Source: Pseudonocardia sp. HH130629-09 (lineage in GTDB: Bacteria; Actinomycetota; Actinomycetes; Mycobacteriales; Pseudonocardiaceae). From it: DNA of 64,000 nt. The notes under the pieces are model-generated. The model was not told the DNA's origin and did not search any database. It was given only the letters and a program-made list of their open reading frames with translations. The position numbers were made by a program, and so were the translations under genes. Below, piece by piece: positions 1 through 9,641 of this stretch; positions within the stretch are counted from its first letter, which is position 1, and each line of letters starts with the position of its first letter. Location of the stretch: assembly GCF_001294645.1 (NCBI RefSeq), contig NZ_CP011868.1, positions 1,674,001-1,738,000 of the forward strand. The letters run 5' to 3'.

Positions 1-247
1 GAAGAGCACGCTCGATCAGTACGGCACCCACGCCACCGACACCGGGTCCCCCGAGGCCCAGGTCGCGCTGCTGACGCAGCGCATCGTCGGCCTGACCGAG
101 CACCTGAAGCAGCACAAGCACGACCACCACAGCCGGCGCGGCCTGCTGCTGCTGGTCGGTCGTCGTCGCCGGCTGCTCAAGTACCTGCGCGAGGTCGACG
201 TCGCTCGCTACCGCGCGCTGATCGAGAAGCTGGGTCTGCGCCGCTGA
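1..247 (+). CDS. rpsO: 30S ribosomal protein S15 (5' partial)
   Basis: S15 binds 16S rRNA early in 30S assembly. The frame is open from base 2 and gives 81 residues, starting [10 protein letters not shown] and ending [10 protein letters not shown]. It carries the family signatures [12 protein letters not shown] and [24 protein letters not shown]15 is usually 89 residues, so about eight N-terminal residues lie outside the window. The gene sits directly upstream of pnp, the usual bacterial order. A strong hairpin follows the stop codon. Confidence 0.97.
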   Translation, partial: KSTLDQYGTHATDTGSPEAQVALLTQRIVGLTEHLKQHKHDHHSRRGLLLLVGRRRRLLKYLREVDVARYRALIEKLGLRR

Positions 248-259
248 CCCGCCCGGGGC

Positions 260-288
260 GACCCGGCACCGGATCCCGGTGCCGGGTC
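260..288 (+). terminator. Hairpin after rpsO
   Basis: A perfect 13-bp inverted repeat (260-272 with 276-288, arm GACCCGGCACCGG) with a 3-nt loop lies 13 nt after the rpsO stop. There is no T-run. It may act as a terminator or as an RNA-processing stem in the rpsO-pnp spacer, as in other bacteria. Confidence 0.6.
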
Positions 289-365
289 GTTCCGTAACAC
301 CGAGCGACACAACTGAACAGAGCCCGCCACTCGGGCGACCGGACATCCGCCGGTCCTCGGTAGTG

Positions 366-406
366 GCCCCCGGAGCGCGACGCGCGGCCGGGGGCTTCGA
401 TCGAAG
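366..406 (+). promoter_or_regulatory. Structured pnp leader
   Basis: The pnp upstream region holds a stem (GCCCCCGG at 366-373 with CCGGGGGC at 388-395). It runs straight into a short self-complementary stretch, CTTCGATCGAAG, at 395-406. pnp leaders in other bacteria carry stems cut by RNase III and then degraded by PNPase as an autoregulatory loop. That role here is inference. Confidence 0.35.
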
Positions 407-490
407 ACCGGCCCAGCAGGGGATCGAGCCGGCGCCACGGTGGTGGGGGTAGACGAAGACCACTCCCAACGACGAGGAGAACACCCCCGT

Positions 491-2767
491 ATGACTGACG
501 TCATCTCCGAGGACGGCGTGTACGAGAGCACCGCCGTCATCGACAACGGCACCTACGGCACCCGCACCGTCCGGTTCGAGACCGGCCGGCTCGCGCGCCA
601 GGCTGCCGGGTCCGTCGTCGCGTACCTCGACGACGAGACCATGCTGCTGTCCGCCACGACCGCCTCGAAGCGGCCGAAGGATCAGTTCGACTTCTTCCCG
701 CTCACGGTGGACGTCGAGGAGCGGATGTACGCCGCGGGCCGGATCCCCGGCTCGTTCTTCCGCCGCGAGGGCCGCCCGGGCACCGACGCGATCCTGACCT
801 GCCGCCTCATCGACCGTCCGCTGCGCCCGTCCTTCGTGGACGGTCTGCGCAACGAGATCCAGGTCGTCGTGACGGTCATGTCGCTCGACCCGAAGGACCC
901 CTACGACGTCGTGGCGATCAACGCCGCGTCGGCGTCCACCCAGCTCGCTGGCCTGCCGTTCTCCGGCCCGGTCGGCGGCGTCCGAGTCGCGCTCATCGCG
1001 AACGAGGCGGGCACCGACACCCAGTGGGTCGCGTTCCCGACCCACGACCAGCTCGACCGCGCCGCGTTCGACATGGTCGTCGGGGGCCGCATCGTCGGTG
1101 ACGACGTCGCGATCATGATGGTCGAGGCCGAGGCCACCGAGAACACCATCGACCTCGTCGCCGGTGGGGCCACCGCCCCGACCGAGGGCGTCGTCGCGGA
1201 CGGGCTGGAGGCGGCCAAGCCGTTCATCCGCAGCCTGTGCGTCGCCCAGCAGCAGCTGGCCGACGTCGCGGCCAAGCCGACCGCCGACTACCCGGTGTTC
1301 CCGGCCTACCAGCCGGACGCCTTCGAGGCGGTCTCCGAGGCCGTCGAGCAGGAGCTGGCCCAAGCGCTGACCATCGCCGGCAAGCAGGAGCGCGAGACCC
1401 GGACCGACGAGATCAAGGCGTCGGTGCTGGACAAGCTCGGCGAGCGCTTCGTCGGCCGCGAGTCGGAGCTGGGCAACGCGTTCCGCGCGCTGAACAAGAA
1501 GCTGGTCCGCCGCCGGATCCTGACCGACCAGGTCCGGATCGACGGCCGTGGCCTGACCGACATCCGGCCGCTGTCGGCCGAGGTCGAGGTCGTCCCGCGG
1601 GCGCACGGCTCGGCGCTGTTCGAGCGTGGCGAGACCCAGATCATGGGCGTCACCACGCTGAACATGCTCCGCATGGAGCAGCAGATCGACCAGCTGGGGC
1701 CGGAGACGCGCAAGCGCTACCTGCACCACTACAACTTCCCGCCGTACTCGACCGGTGAGACCGGCCGCGTCGGCTCGCCGAAGCGCCGCGAGATCGGCCA
1801 CGGCGCGCTCGCCGAGCGGGCCCTGATCCCGGTCCTGCCGACCCGCGAGGAGTTCCCCTACGCGATCCGGCAGGTCTCCGAGGCCCTGGGCTCGAACGGC
1901 TCGACCTCGATGGGCTCGGTCTGCGCGTCCACGATGTCGCTGCTCAACGCCGGTGTGCCGCTGAAGGCGCCGGTCGCGGGCATCGCGATGGGCCTGGTGT
2001 CCGACGAGGTCGACGGCCAGACGCGCTACGTCGCGCTGACCGACATCCTCGGCGCCGAGGACGCCTTCGGCGACATGGACTTCAAGGTCGCCGGCACCAA
2101 GGAGTTCGTCACGGCGCTGCAGCTGGACACCAAGCTGGACGGCATCCCGTCCGAGGTGCTCGCCGCCGCGCTGAACCAGGCCAAGGACGCCCGCCTGACC
2201 ATCCTCGAGGTGATCGGCGAGGCCATCGACGGCCCGGACGAGATGAGCAAGTACGCGCCGCGGGTCACCGCGGTGAAGGTCCCGGTCGACAAGATCGGCG
2301 AGGTCATCGGCCCGAAGGGCAAGATGATCAACTCGATTACCGAGAAGACCGGCGCCGACATCTCGATCGAGGACGACGGCACGATCTACGTCGGTGCGAA
2401 CGACGGCCCCTCCGCGGAGGAGGCGATCGGCATGATCAACGCGATCGCCAACCCGCAGCTGCCGAAGGTCGGCGAGCGCTTCCTGGGCACGGTGGTCAAG
2501 GCCGCCGCGTTCGGTGCCTTCGTCTCGCTGGTCCCCGGCAAGGACGGCCTGGTCCACATCTCGAAGCTCGGCAACGGGAAGCGGATCAGCAAGGTCGAGG
2601 ACGTCGTCAAGGTCGGCGACAAGCTGCGCGTCGAGGTCACCGACATCGACAACCGCGGCAAGATCTCGCTGATCCCGGTGGTCGACGAGTCCGCGGTCAC
2701 GGAGGTGCCCGCCGAGGGCGTCGTCGACGCCGAGGCTCCGGCCGAGGCCGCCGCCAACCCGAGCTGA
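491..2767 (+). CDS. pnp: Polyribonucleotide nucleotidyltransferase (PNPase)
   Basis: This phosphorolytic 3'-5' exoribonuclease degrades mRNA and also makes 3' tails in the cytoplasm. The protein is 758 aa, normal for actinobacteria. It contains two RNase PH-type domains (second around residues 330-550, with the catalytic-core stretch around [17 protein letters not shown]), a KH domain ([15 protein letters not shown], around 600) and a C-terminal S1 domain ([20 protein letters not shown], around 670-735). The ATG at 491 follows GAGGAG with about 11 nt spacing. An in-frame GTG at 440 is possible but lacks conserved residues. The acidic, alanine-rich tail after the S1 domain is usual. Confidence 0.97.
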   Translation: MTDVISEDGVYESTAVIDNGTYGTRTVRFETGRLARQAAGSVVAYLDDETMLLSATTASKRPKDQFDFFPLTVDVEERMYAAGRIPGSFFRREGRPGTDAILTCRLIDRPLRPSFVDGLRNEIQVVVTVMSLDPKDPYDVVAINAASASTQLAGLPFSGPVGGVRVALIANEAGTDTQWVAFPTHDQLDRAAFDMVVGGRIVGDDVAIMMVEAEATENTIDLVAGGATAPTEGVVADGLEAAKPFIRSLCVAQQQLADVAAKPTADYPVFPAYQPDAFEAVSEAVEQELAQALTIAGKQERETRTDEIKASVLDKLGERFVGRESELGNAFRALNKKLVRRRILTDQVRIDGRGLTDIRPLSAEVEVVPRAHGSALFERGETQIMGVTTLNMLRMEQQIDQLGPETRKRYLHHYNFPPYSTGETGRVGSPKRREIGHGALAERALIPVLPTREEFPYAIRQVSEALGSNGSTSMGSVCASTMSLLNAGVPLKAPVAGIAMGLVSDEVDGQTRYVALTDILGAEDAFGDMDFKVAGTKEFVTALQLDTKLDGIPSEVLAAALNQAKDARLTILEVIGEAIDGPDEMSKYAPRVTAVKVPVDKIGEVIGPKGKMINSITEKTGADISIEDDGTIYVGANDGPSAEEAIGMINAIANPQLPKVGERFLGTVVKAAAFGAFVSLVPGKDGLVHISKLGNGKRISKVEDVVKVGDKLRVEVTDIDNRGKISLIPVVDESAVTEVPAEGVVDAEAPAEAAANPS

Positions 2768-2771
2768 ACCG

Positions 2772-4148
2772 TTGGCATCTGAGAACGACCACGCGACGGC
2801 GGCCCGGGACTCCTCCCGGGCCGCCGCCCGTGTGTCCCCGCTCCCCGACGGCGACACCGGTGACACCGTGCGCCGCAGCGATCTGCCCGGCGGGGTGCGG
2901 CTGGTCACCGAGGCCGTGCCCGGGGTTCGCTCGGTGGCGCTCGGCATCTGGATCGGGATCGGCTCGGTCGACGAGACCCCCGAGCAGGCCGGCGCCGCGC
3001 ACTTCCTGGAACACCTGCTGTTCAAGGGCACCCGGCGGCGCACCGCGGCGGGCATCGCCGAGGAGATGGACGCCGTCGGCGGTGAGCTGAACGCGTTCAC
3101 CGCCAAGGAGCACACCTGCTACTACGCCCACGTCCTCGACACCGACGTGGCGCTCGCGGTGGACGTGCTGGCCGACGTCGTCACCGACGCCGAGCTGGCC
3201 CACACCGACGTCGAGCTGGAACGCGGCGTCGTGCTCGAGGAGATCTCGATGCGCGACGACGACCCGGAGGACCTGCTCGGCGACCTGTTCGACGAGACCC
3301 TGTTCGGGGACCACCCGCTGGGGCGCCCGGTGATCGGCTCCGAGGAGTCGGTCCGGGCGATGAGCCGCGACACCCTGCACAGCTTCTGGCGCGGGGAGTA
3401 CACGGCGCCGCGGATGGTCGTCGCCGCGGCCGGGAACCTCGACCACTCCCACGTCGCCGAGCTCGTGGCCGCCGCCCTCGGCGCGGCCGCGCGGCACCAC
3501 GAGGGGGCCCGTCCGGTGCCCCCGCGCAGCGCCACCGGTGTCCGCCCGGTCCGCACCGGTGCCCTCGGGCTGCTCGACGACGAGTCCGAGCAGGCCCACG
3601 TGATGCTCGGCGTGCCCACCGCGGGCCGCGCCGGCCGCGGCCTCCCTGTGCTCGCCGTCCTCAACTCCGCCCTCGGCGGGGGGCTGTCCTCGCGACTGTT
3701 CCAGCAGGTCCGGGAGCAGCGCGGGCTGGCCTACCAGGTCTACTCCTCGACCGTGCGCTACGCCGACGCCGGCGCGCTGTCGGTGTACGCCGGATGCGCG
3801 CCGGAGCGCCTCGGCGAGGTCGTCGCGGTCGTGCGGGACGTGCTCGCCGAGGTCGCGGCGCACGGCCTGACCGAGGCCGAAGTCGTCCGTGCCCGGGGCG
3901 CCCTGCGTGGGGGACTGGTGCTGGGCTGCGAGGACACCGCGTCGCGGATGAACCGGCTCGGCCGTGCCGAGCTGGACCACGGGCGGCAGCGGTCGCTGGC
4001 CGACAGTCTGGCCCGGATCGAGGCCGTCACCCCGGGCGAGGTCGCGGCGCTGGCCGCGGACCTGCTGGCCCAGCCGCTGACGGCGGCGGTGGTGGGGCCC
4101 TACGCGGAGATCGACGACCTGCCGGCCGCGCTGCGCGACCTGGCCTGA
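2772..4148 (+). CDS. pepR: M16 family zinc metallopeptidase
   Basis: This is an insulinase/processing-peptidase family protein of up to 458 aa. The inverted zinc motif HFLEH lies at residues 77-81, followed by the downstream glutamate region NAFTAKEHTCYYA. An M16C-type second domain covers roughly residues 210-400. It begins 4 nt after the pnp stop, so it is probably cotranscribed. The pnp-M16 order equals that of the mycobacterial gene named pepR. The natural substrate is not established. The TTG start has no clear ribosome-binding site. A GTG at 2832 would remove 20 low-complexity residues and may be the real start. Confidence 0.93.
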   Translation: MASENDHATAARDSSRAAARVSPLPDGDTGDTVRRSDLPGGVRLVTEAVPGVRSVALGIWIGIGSVDETPEQAGAAHFLEHLLFKGTRRRTAAGIAEEMDAVGGELNAFTAKEHTCYYAHVLDTDVALAVDVLADVVTDAELAHTDVELERGVVLEEISMRDDDPEDLLGDLFDETLFGDHPLGRPVIGSEESVRAMSRDTLHSFWRGEYTAPRMVVAAAGNLDHSHVAELVAAALGAAARHHEGARPVPPRSATGVRPVRTGALGLLDDESEQAHVMLGVPTAGRAGRGLPVLAVLNSALGGGLSSRLFQQVREQRGLAYQVYSSTVRYADAGALSVYAGCAPERLGEVVAVVRDVLAEVAAHGLTEAEVVRARGALRGGLVLGCEDTASRMNRLGRAELDHGRQRSLADSLARIEAVTPGEVAALAADLLAQPLTAAVVGPYAEIDDLPAALRDLA

Positions 4149-4200
4149 GGCGAGGCGACCCGGGGCCGGGCGCACCGGCCTCGGAGCCTTCGAGACGGGC

Positions 4201-4232
4201 GGAGCCCCGGATCCGTAGGGGTCCGGGGCTCC
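4201..4232 (+). terminator. Terminator hairpin after pnp-pepR
   Basis: An 11-bp perfect stem (GGAGCCCCGGA at 4201-4211 with 4222-4232) and a 10-nt loop lie 53 nt after the protease stop. It sits between convergent coding sequences and so may serve both strands. Confidence 0.65.
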
Positions 4233-4254
4233 GCGCCTGTCCGGGGGTGGCCGG

Positions 4255-4401
4255 TCAGGAACCGTTCTGCCAGCCGAGGGTCTCGGGCAGCGGCGGGAAG
4301 GCGAACAGCGCCGAACCCCAGTTCGCGAGGCCGGGCTTGGCCGCCCAGATGCTCGGGCCGGAGTAGACCGGGAGCACGCCGTAGGTGGCGAGCTTGGACT
4401 C
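4255..4401 (-). pseudogene. 3' remnant of an ABC substrate-binding protein gene
   Basis: Reading the minus strand, about 48 codons end in a normal stop at 4255-4257. The peptide includes LATYGVLPVYSGPSIWAA and ends LPETLGWQNGS. It resembles the C-terminal tail of an oligopeptide-type (family 5) extracellular solute-binding protein. The family name rests on resemblance of a short tail and is tentative. The frame is cut at about 4400 by the left end of the IS30 element. The upstream part of the gene is not found beyond the IS elements, so it was deleted. Confidence 0.6.
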
Positions 4402-5407
4402 AACCGGTCAGCGCAACACCCGGGTAGTTGATCATGATAGGGGTGTGGGATGGCGCGACTGGGACGACCTGGGATGTCCGATGCCGACCGCGCGGATCTG
4501 TGGGTCCGGTGGGGGCGTGGGGAGTCGATCAGTGACATCGCTCGGGCGATCGGACGCCCGCCGGGGTCGGTGTTCACGGTGCTCAAGTCCACCGGTGGCT
4601 ACGTGCCGCCATCACGTCGTCGCCGACCGGGGACGCTGACCGCGGCCGAGCGGGAGGAGATCTCTCGTGGTCTGGCCCAGTATCGTTCGATCCGGGCCAT
4701 CGCGGCTGGGCTCGGTCGTCCGGCCTCGACGGTGAGCCGGGAGGTCGCCCGCAACAAGGGTCGGCGTGCCTACCGTGCTGTGGACGCCGAGGACCGCGCC
4801 TGGCGCCGGGCCCAGCGCCCCAAGACGTGTCTGCTCGCCCGTCGTCCGCTGCTGTGTGGGTTCGTCGCTGCCAGACTGGGTGAGGACTGGTCGCCCGAGC
4901 AGATCGCCGGGCACCTGGCCAAGCACTACGCTCCGGGATCGGGGATGCGGGTGTCACACGAGACGATCTACAAGTCGCTGTTCGTGCAGACCCGCGGTGT
5001 GCTGGCCAAAGACCTGCAGAAACACCTGCGGTCGGGCCGTCCGATCCGGCGTAACGTGCACAACACCACCGGTGGGCAGTGGCGCTCGCAGATCCCCGGC
5101 GCGGTCTCCATCCACGACCGGCCCGCCGAGGTGACTGATCGGGCGGTGCCCGGGCACTGGGAAGGTGATCTGCTGCTCGGGCGTGGCACCACCCAGATCG
5201 CGACCGTGGTCGAGCGCGCGACCCGGTTCACCGTGCTGGTCGCGCTCGGAGGGCGCGACATGCACACCGTCGCCCACCAACTGTCCCGGCAGATGGCCCG
5301 ACTGCCCGAACACGTCCGCAAGTCGCTGACCTGGGACCGCGGGATGGAACTGGCCCGCCACACCATCGTCACCGCCCGGACCGGGTTGGACGTCTACTTC
5401 GCCGACC
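4401..5407 (+). mobile_element. IS30-family element, right part missing
   Basis: The element starts close to 4401 (CAACCGGTCAGCGCAACACC region, where the solute-binding frame ends). It contains an IS30-type transposase gene and stops where the IS256 terminal repeat begins near 5408. Neither the 3' part of the transposase nor the right inverted repeat is present on the far side of the IS256 element. The left boundary is inferred from loss of the host reading frame. Confidence 0.75.
4450..5407 (+). pseudogene. Truncated IS30-family transposase
   Basis: The intact part is about 319 residues. It has an N-terminal HTH region (SISDIARAIGRPPGSV), a second HTH (RSIRAIAAGLGRPASTVSREV) and part of the DDE integrase core. 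The first Asp lies in GHWEGDLL and the second in WDRGMEL. The third catalytic residue, in the usual GTNENTNGLLRQY block, is lost because the frame runs into the IS256 end after VYFAD. About 23 foreign residues follow before a stop at 5484. The product cannot be an active transposase. Confidence 0.9.
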
Positions 5408-6812
5408 GGGCCTGTCTCGTGATCGGTGTTTCGGCGTCGTTGCTCAGTAGGTCTCGGCTCCCGGCCAGCGGTCACCGAACGTGATGGCGAACGCGTTGAT
5501 CACGGGCTTCCAACGCATCGTCCACCTCGTGCGGCCCGTCCCGGTCGGGTCCAGGCTGCGAGTCACAAGATACAAGCATTTCATCGCAGCCTGCTCAGTG
5601 GGGAAATGACCACGCGCCCGCACCGCGCGCCGGTAGCGGGCGTTAAGCGATTCGATCGCATTCGTAGAGCAGATCACCCTTCGAATCTCGACGTCGTAGT
5701 CCAAGAACGGCACGAACTCTTCCCACGCGTTGCGCCATAGCCGGATCATCGCCGCGTACTTACGGCCCCATTTCTCGTCGAGCTCATCCATAGCGATAAG
5801 TGCTGCATTCGGGTTGGGCGCGGCATAGATTGGTTTGATGTCGCGCTTCACCGCGTCCCAGTCCTGTCGACCCACCAGCCGGAAAGTGTTTCGGATCAGG
5901 TGCACGACGCAGGTTTGGACAATGGTTTGCGGCCACACGTTGGCCACGACCTCCGGGAGTCCTTTGAGGCCGTCGCAGACCAGGAACAGCACGTCACGCA
6001 CGCCGCGGTTCTTCAGGTCGACCAGCACGCTCATCCAGAACTTCGCGCCCTCACTGCCGACGCCCATCCACAGCCCCAGCACGTCCTTGCAGCCGTCCAC
6101 GGTGACGCCGATGGCTGCGTAGACCGGCCGGTTGGCGACCTGCCCGTCCCGGACCTTGACGTGGACAGCGTCGATGAACACCGCGGCGTACACCGAATCC
6201 AACGGCCGACCAACCCAGTCATTCATCTCGGCGACGACCTTGTCGGTGATCCGCGAGACCGTCTCCTTCGATACTGACGCCCCATAGATGTCAGCGAAAT
6301 GTGCGGAAACCTCCCCGGTCGTCATCCCTTTCGCATACAGCGACAGTACGACCTCGTCGACATCTGTGAGGCGCCGCTGACGCTTCTTCACGATCTGCGG
6401 CTCGAAAGTGCTGGCCCTGTCTCTCGGAACGTCGATCTCCACGTCACCCGCGGCATCCGAGAGAACCGTCTTCGAGCGGGACCCGTTCCGCACGTTGGTG
6501 GATTCCCGGCCGGGGTCGGCCCGGTTCTTGTCGTGCCCGAGGTGCTCGGTCATCTCCTCGTTCAGCGCCGTTTCCAGAACATTCTTGGTAAAGAGCTTCA
6601 ACAGGCCGTCCGGGCCGGTCAACGCCAGCCCGCGCGCCTTCGCCTCGGCCACCATCGCCGCCGCAGCGGCCCGCTCCGCCGACGCCTGCCGAGCAGGCTT
6701 CGGGTCACCCTCGCTTGGATCCACAAGGTCCGATGTCATCACTGTCCGTGCCCATCTCGCCGGACCTCAGCCCGGCGTGTCGGGCCGAAAACACCGATCT
6801 TGAAACAGTCCC
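5408..6812 (-). mobile_element. Complete IS256-family insertion sequence
   Basis: About 1.4 kb with imperfect terminal inverted repeats. The left end is GGGCCTGTCTCGTGATCGGT from 5408. The right end, read inward from 6812, is GGGACTGTTTCAAGATCGGT. Both continue GTTT. It holds one transposase gene on the minus strand. IS256 elements normally make 8-9 bp target duplications. The flanks (CGCCGACC before 5408 and CGGTGACG after 6812) do not match, which indicates a rearrangement at one end. Confidence 0.88.
5444..6742 (-). CDS. IS256-family (mutator type) transposase
   Basis: An intact DDE transposase of up to 432 aa. Family signatures are the N-terminal stretch KLFTKNVLETALNEEMTEHLG, the zone around YAKGMTTGEVSAHF, and the catalytic core with FIDAVHVKVRDG (first Asp) and LVCDGLKGLPE (second Asp). 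The conserved RRVICSTNAIESLN block lies near the C terminus. Starts are the GTG at 6742 or the ATG at 6739. The GTG overlaps the TGA of the upstream molybdopterin oxidoreductase reading frame (TGATG), so host transcription could drive coupled translation. It is full length and probably functional. Confidence 0.93.
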   Translation of the reverse strand: MMTSDLVDPSEGDPKPARQASAERAAAAAMVAEAKARGLALTGPDGLLKLFTKNVLETALNEEMTEHLGHDKNRADPGRESTNVRNGSRSKTVLSDAAGDVEIDVPRDRASTFEPQIVKKRQRRLTDVDEVVLSLYAKGMTTGEVSAHFADIYGASVSKETVSRITDKVVAEMNDWVGRPLDSVYAAVFIDAVHVKVRDGQVANRPVYAAIGVTVDGCKDVLGLWMGVGSEGAKFWMSVLVDLKNRGVRDVLFLVCDGLKGLPEVVANVWPQTIVQTCVVHLIRNTFRLVGRQDWDAVKRDIKPIYAAPNPNAALIAMDELDEKWGRKYAAMIRLWRNAWEEFVPFLDYDVEIRRVICSTNAIESLNARYRRAVRARGHFPTEQAAMKCLYLVTRSLDPTGTGRTRWTMRWKPVINAFAITFGDRWPGAETY

Positions 6813-8418
6813 CGGTGACGATGGTGCTGGGCCACCCCGTCGCACCGTCCGGGATCGGGTCGACACGGACGTCGGTCTGGACGAGCCCGCGGCGGTCGGT
6901 GGCGCGGGCGGTGAGCGTGTGGCTGCCGGGGGAGAGGTCGAGCTCGGCCCCCCACATCCGCCAGGTGTTCGGGTTGACCTCGGTGGCCAGCTCGGCGCGG
7001 ACCCACGGGCCGTCGTCGGCGCGGACCTCGACGGCGGTGATCCCGACCGGCTGCGCCCACGCGACCCCGGCGACCTGCACGCGTCCCGCCGGCAGCCGGG
7101 AGAACCCGACCGGGGCGTCGATGCGGCACTGGGTCTTGATCGGGGCGCGCTCGGCCCAGCCGCGGTCGCGCCAGTAGACGCTGCGCTCGGCGAAGGTCGT
7201 CAGCTCGATGTCGGCGAGCCACTTTGTGGCCGAGACGTAGCCGTAGAGCCCCGGGACGACCATGCGCACCGGGAACCCGTGCTCGACCGGCAGCGCCTCG
7301 CCGTTCATGCCGAGTGCGAGCAGCGCGCCGCGGCCGGGCTCCAGCACGGTCGCGGTAGGGGTGCCCGCGGTCCAGCCGTCGCGGCTGGTGGAGACGATCT
7401 GGTCCGCGGCCGGGTCGACGCCGGCCTCCAGCAGGAGCGGGGCCAGCTCGACGCCGACGAAGTCCGCGGTGGACACCAGGTTCCCGCCGACGGTGTTGGA
7501 GACGCAGGTCATCGTGATCGTCCGCTGGACCAGCGGACGTCGCAGCAGGTCGTCGACGGTGAGAACGAGCTCGCGCCCTACCCGGCCGTGCACCCGCAGC
7601 GACCAGTCCTCGGCCCGGACCGCGGGAATCGTCAGGGCGACGTCGATGCGGTAGAAGTCGGCGTTCGGGGTCACGAACGGAACGGTCCCGAGCTGCGGGA
7701 ACGCGGCCGAGGCCGGCACCGGCCGCGCGGTCTCGGCGAGCGTCGCCGCGGCCAGCCTGCCGGTCAGCGCGGCCCGTGAGGCCGCGATCCCGCTGCCGGC
7801 GGAGGACAGCGCCAGGCCGGTCCCGCCCACGACGAGCGTCCCGGCGGCGACCGCCGCCGACGCCCCGGCGAGCACGGTGCGCCGGGGGACACCGTCACCG
7901 TCCCTTGCGCCGTCCCCGGCGCCGCCGCCCCCGGTGCGGGTGGTGCCGGGACGGCGGGCGAGCCCGTCCAGCCCCCGCTGCACCGCCACACCCACCACCA
8001 GCGCGACGACCGGCCCGGCCAGGTCGGTCGCGGTCGGCACCGGCCCGGTCAGCACCGCGGCCACCGCGAGCAGCCCCAGCACGGCGACCGCGGCGGTCCC
8101 CACCACCGCCCGCCGGCGCGCCGCGAGCCCGGCCACTGCGCCGAGCAGCACCAGCAGCACGCCGATGCCGGTGAGCAGGACCGGCTTGTCGGCCGTCCCG
8201 AAGGCGGACTTGGCGAACTCCACCACCGGCTGCGGCGAGAGCCGCACGACCGCGTCGCCGACCGCCACGAACGGTGACGACGCCGGCGCCACCAGGGCCG
8301 CCACGAGGTGCCCCGATGCCACCGCCGCGGCGATCGCCAGCAGTTCCACCAGGATCGCCACGGAACGCGACGGAAGGACCAGGGGCCCGTTTCCCGCGGT
8401 CCGGTTCTCGGTCAGCAC
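6739..8418 (-). CDS. Membrane molybdopterin-dependent oxidoreductase, 3' end replaced by IS256 sequence
   Basis: This is a sulfite-oxidase/YedY-like enzyme fused to an N-terminal membrane region. Hydrophobic segments occupy about residues 15-140, then a linker and a fifth hydrophobic stretch (TVLAGASAAVAAGTLVVGG). The Mo-co domain contains the likely molybdenum-ligand Cys in TMTCVSNTVGG. An Ig-like dimerisation domain follows. Substrate is unknown. After GWPSTIVTG the family would end within a few residues. Here about 24 residues come from the right end of the IS256 element, and the stop overlaps the transposase start. I chose the GTG at 8418 because it precedes the first membrane segment. 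The start is uncertain. Confidence 0.82.
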   Translation of the reverse strand: MLTENRTAGNGPLVLPSRSVAILVELLAIAAAVASGHLVAALVAPASSPFVAVGDAVVRLSPQPVVEFAKSAFGTADKPVLLTGIGVLLVLLGAVAGLAARRRAVVGTAAVAVLGLLAVAAVLTGPVPTATDLAGPVVALVVGVAVQRGLDGLARRPGTTRTGGGGAGDGARDGDGVPRRTVLAGASAAVAAGTLVVGGTGLALSSAGSGIAASRAALTGRLAAATLAETARPVPASAAFPQLGTVPFVTPNADFYRIDVALTIPAVRAEDWSLRVHGRVGRELVLTVDDLLRRPLVQRTITMTCVSNTVGGNLVSTADFVGVELAPLLLEAGVDPAADQIVSTSRDGWTAGTPTATVLEPGRGALLALGMNGEALPVEHGFPVRMVVPGLYGYVSATKWLADIELTTFAERSVYWRDRGWAERAPIKTQCRIDAPVGFSRLPAGRVQVAGVAWAQPVGITAVEVRADDGPWVRAELATEVNPNTWRMWGAELDLSPGSHTLTARATDRRGLVQTDVRVDPIPDGATGWPSTIVTGDCFKIGVFGPTRRAEVRRDGHGQ

Positions 8419-8483
8419 AACCGTTCTTCGGAACCCCGGCGGAAACGGTTCGACCGGCCAGCGGATGCCGCCGCGGAACGGGG

Positions 8484-9434
8484 TCAGGACAGGCCGAGCG
8501 ACTCCGGCTGCACCGGGATCGGGGCGTCGGCGCCGAGCCCCTTCTGCGCCGCCGCGGTCCGGACGGCCTCGATCACCAGCGGCACCGCGGCCCGCCGCGC
8601 GGTGGTGGTGCGGTAGGCCAGCGACACCGTGCGGGTCAGGGCGTCGCCGAGCGCGACGATGTCGACCCCCGGCGGGCGCAGCGCCAGGCCCAGATCCGTC
8701 ACCAGGGTGACACCGAGCCCGGCCGCGACCATCGCCATCGCGGTGGCCTGCTCCTCGACCTCGTGGTCGATCCGCGGTTCGAAGCCCGCGCTCTGGCAGG
8801 CCAGGCGCGCCGCCTGCCCGAAGTGCGACCGGGCGGGTGAGACGATCCACGGGTGCTCGGCCAGCTCCGCCAGCATCACGCTCGCGGCGGGCACCGCCCC
8901 GGCGGGCACCGCCGCGTAGACCCGCTCGACGGCGATGACCGCCCGCTCCAGGCCCTTGTCCCACGTCATCGGGTAGTTCGAGTAGTCGATGACGAACGAC
9001 AGGTCGAGCTCGCCGTCGCGCACCGCGGCCGCGGTCTCCTCCGGGGCGAGCTCGCGGGTGCGGACCTCGACACCGGGGTGGGTGCGGGCCAGCGCGGTCA
9101 GCGCGTCGGGCAGCAGACCCGAGGCGACCGAGGCCCACACCCCGGCGGTGAGCTTCGCCGCAACGGTCTCGCCCGCCTCCTCCAGCGCCTGGGTGGCGCG
9201 CTCGACCGAGGCGAGGATCTCCTCGGCGTGCTCGGCCAGCAGGACACCGAGGTCGGTGAGCTGGACCCGGCGCCCTCTCCGCTCGAACAGCCGCGTCCCG
9301 ACGTCGCGCTCGAGCTGCGCGAGCTGCTGGGACACCGCCGACGCCGTGTAGTGCAGCGCCGTCGCCGCCGCCGTGATGGTTCCCCGCCGGTGCAGCTCAC
9401 GCAGCATCCGAAGCCGAGACAGGGACAGCTCCAT
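8484..9434 (-). CDS. LysR-family transcriptional regulator
   Basis: The protein is 316 aa. An N-terminal winged HTH (LSRLRMLRELHRRGTITAAA, then YTASAVSQQLAQLERDVG) is followed by a periplasmic-binding-protein-like effector domain from about residue 90 (GVWASVASGLLPDALTALAR). It is divergent from the amino acid dehydrogenase gene at 9642 with a 207-bp shared promoter region. LysR regulators commonly control the divergent neighbour, so that gene is the likely target. The ATG at 9434 begins MELSLSRLRML, the usual family start. Confidence 0.92.
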   Translation of the reverse strand: MELSLSRLRMLRELHRRGTITAAATALHYTASAVSQQLAQLERDVGTRLFERRGRRVQLTDLGVLLAEHAEEILASVERATQALEEAGETVAAKLTAGVWASVASGLLPDALTALARTHPGVEVRTRELAPEETAAAVRDGELDLSFVIDYSNYPMTWDKGLERAVIAVERVYAAVPAGAVPAASVMLAELAEHPWIVSPARSHFGQAARLACQSAGFEPRIDHEVEEQATAMAMVAAGLGVTLVTDLGLALRPPGVDIVALGDALTRTVSLAYRTTTARRAAVPLVIEAVRTAAAQKGLGADAPIPVQPESLGLS

Positions 9435-9641
9435 GCGACCGAGCCTATTGCGCTGTGCAGGAACGGTGAACAGCGGCGTGAATGATCCGTAAATGGACGC
9501 GGGGCCCGGTGCACCCGCAACCTGGGGCCACCGGTCGGGAACGACTGCCGCCGGGGGGACGACGAGGTCCGCGATGTCGACGAGACCGGAACGGCCCCTG
9601 GTGGCGACGACCGGTGCAGTACGAGCAGGAGGTGGGTCGCC

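Noticed and set aside
2697-4592. A 631-codon minus-strand frame opposite the M16 protease
   Set aside because: Antisense to a gene with clear zinc-peptidase motifs. No protein family signal.
5400-6825. Target-site duplication of the IS256 element
   Set aside because: The 8-9 bp on each side do not match for either possible placement of the ends, so no duplication is annotated.
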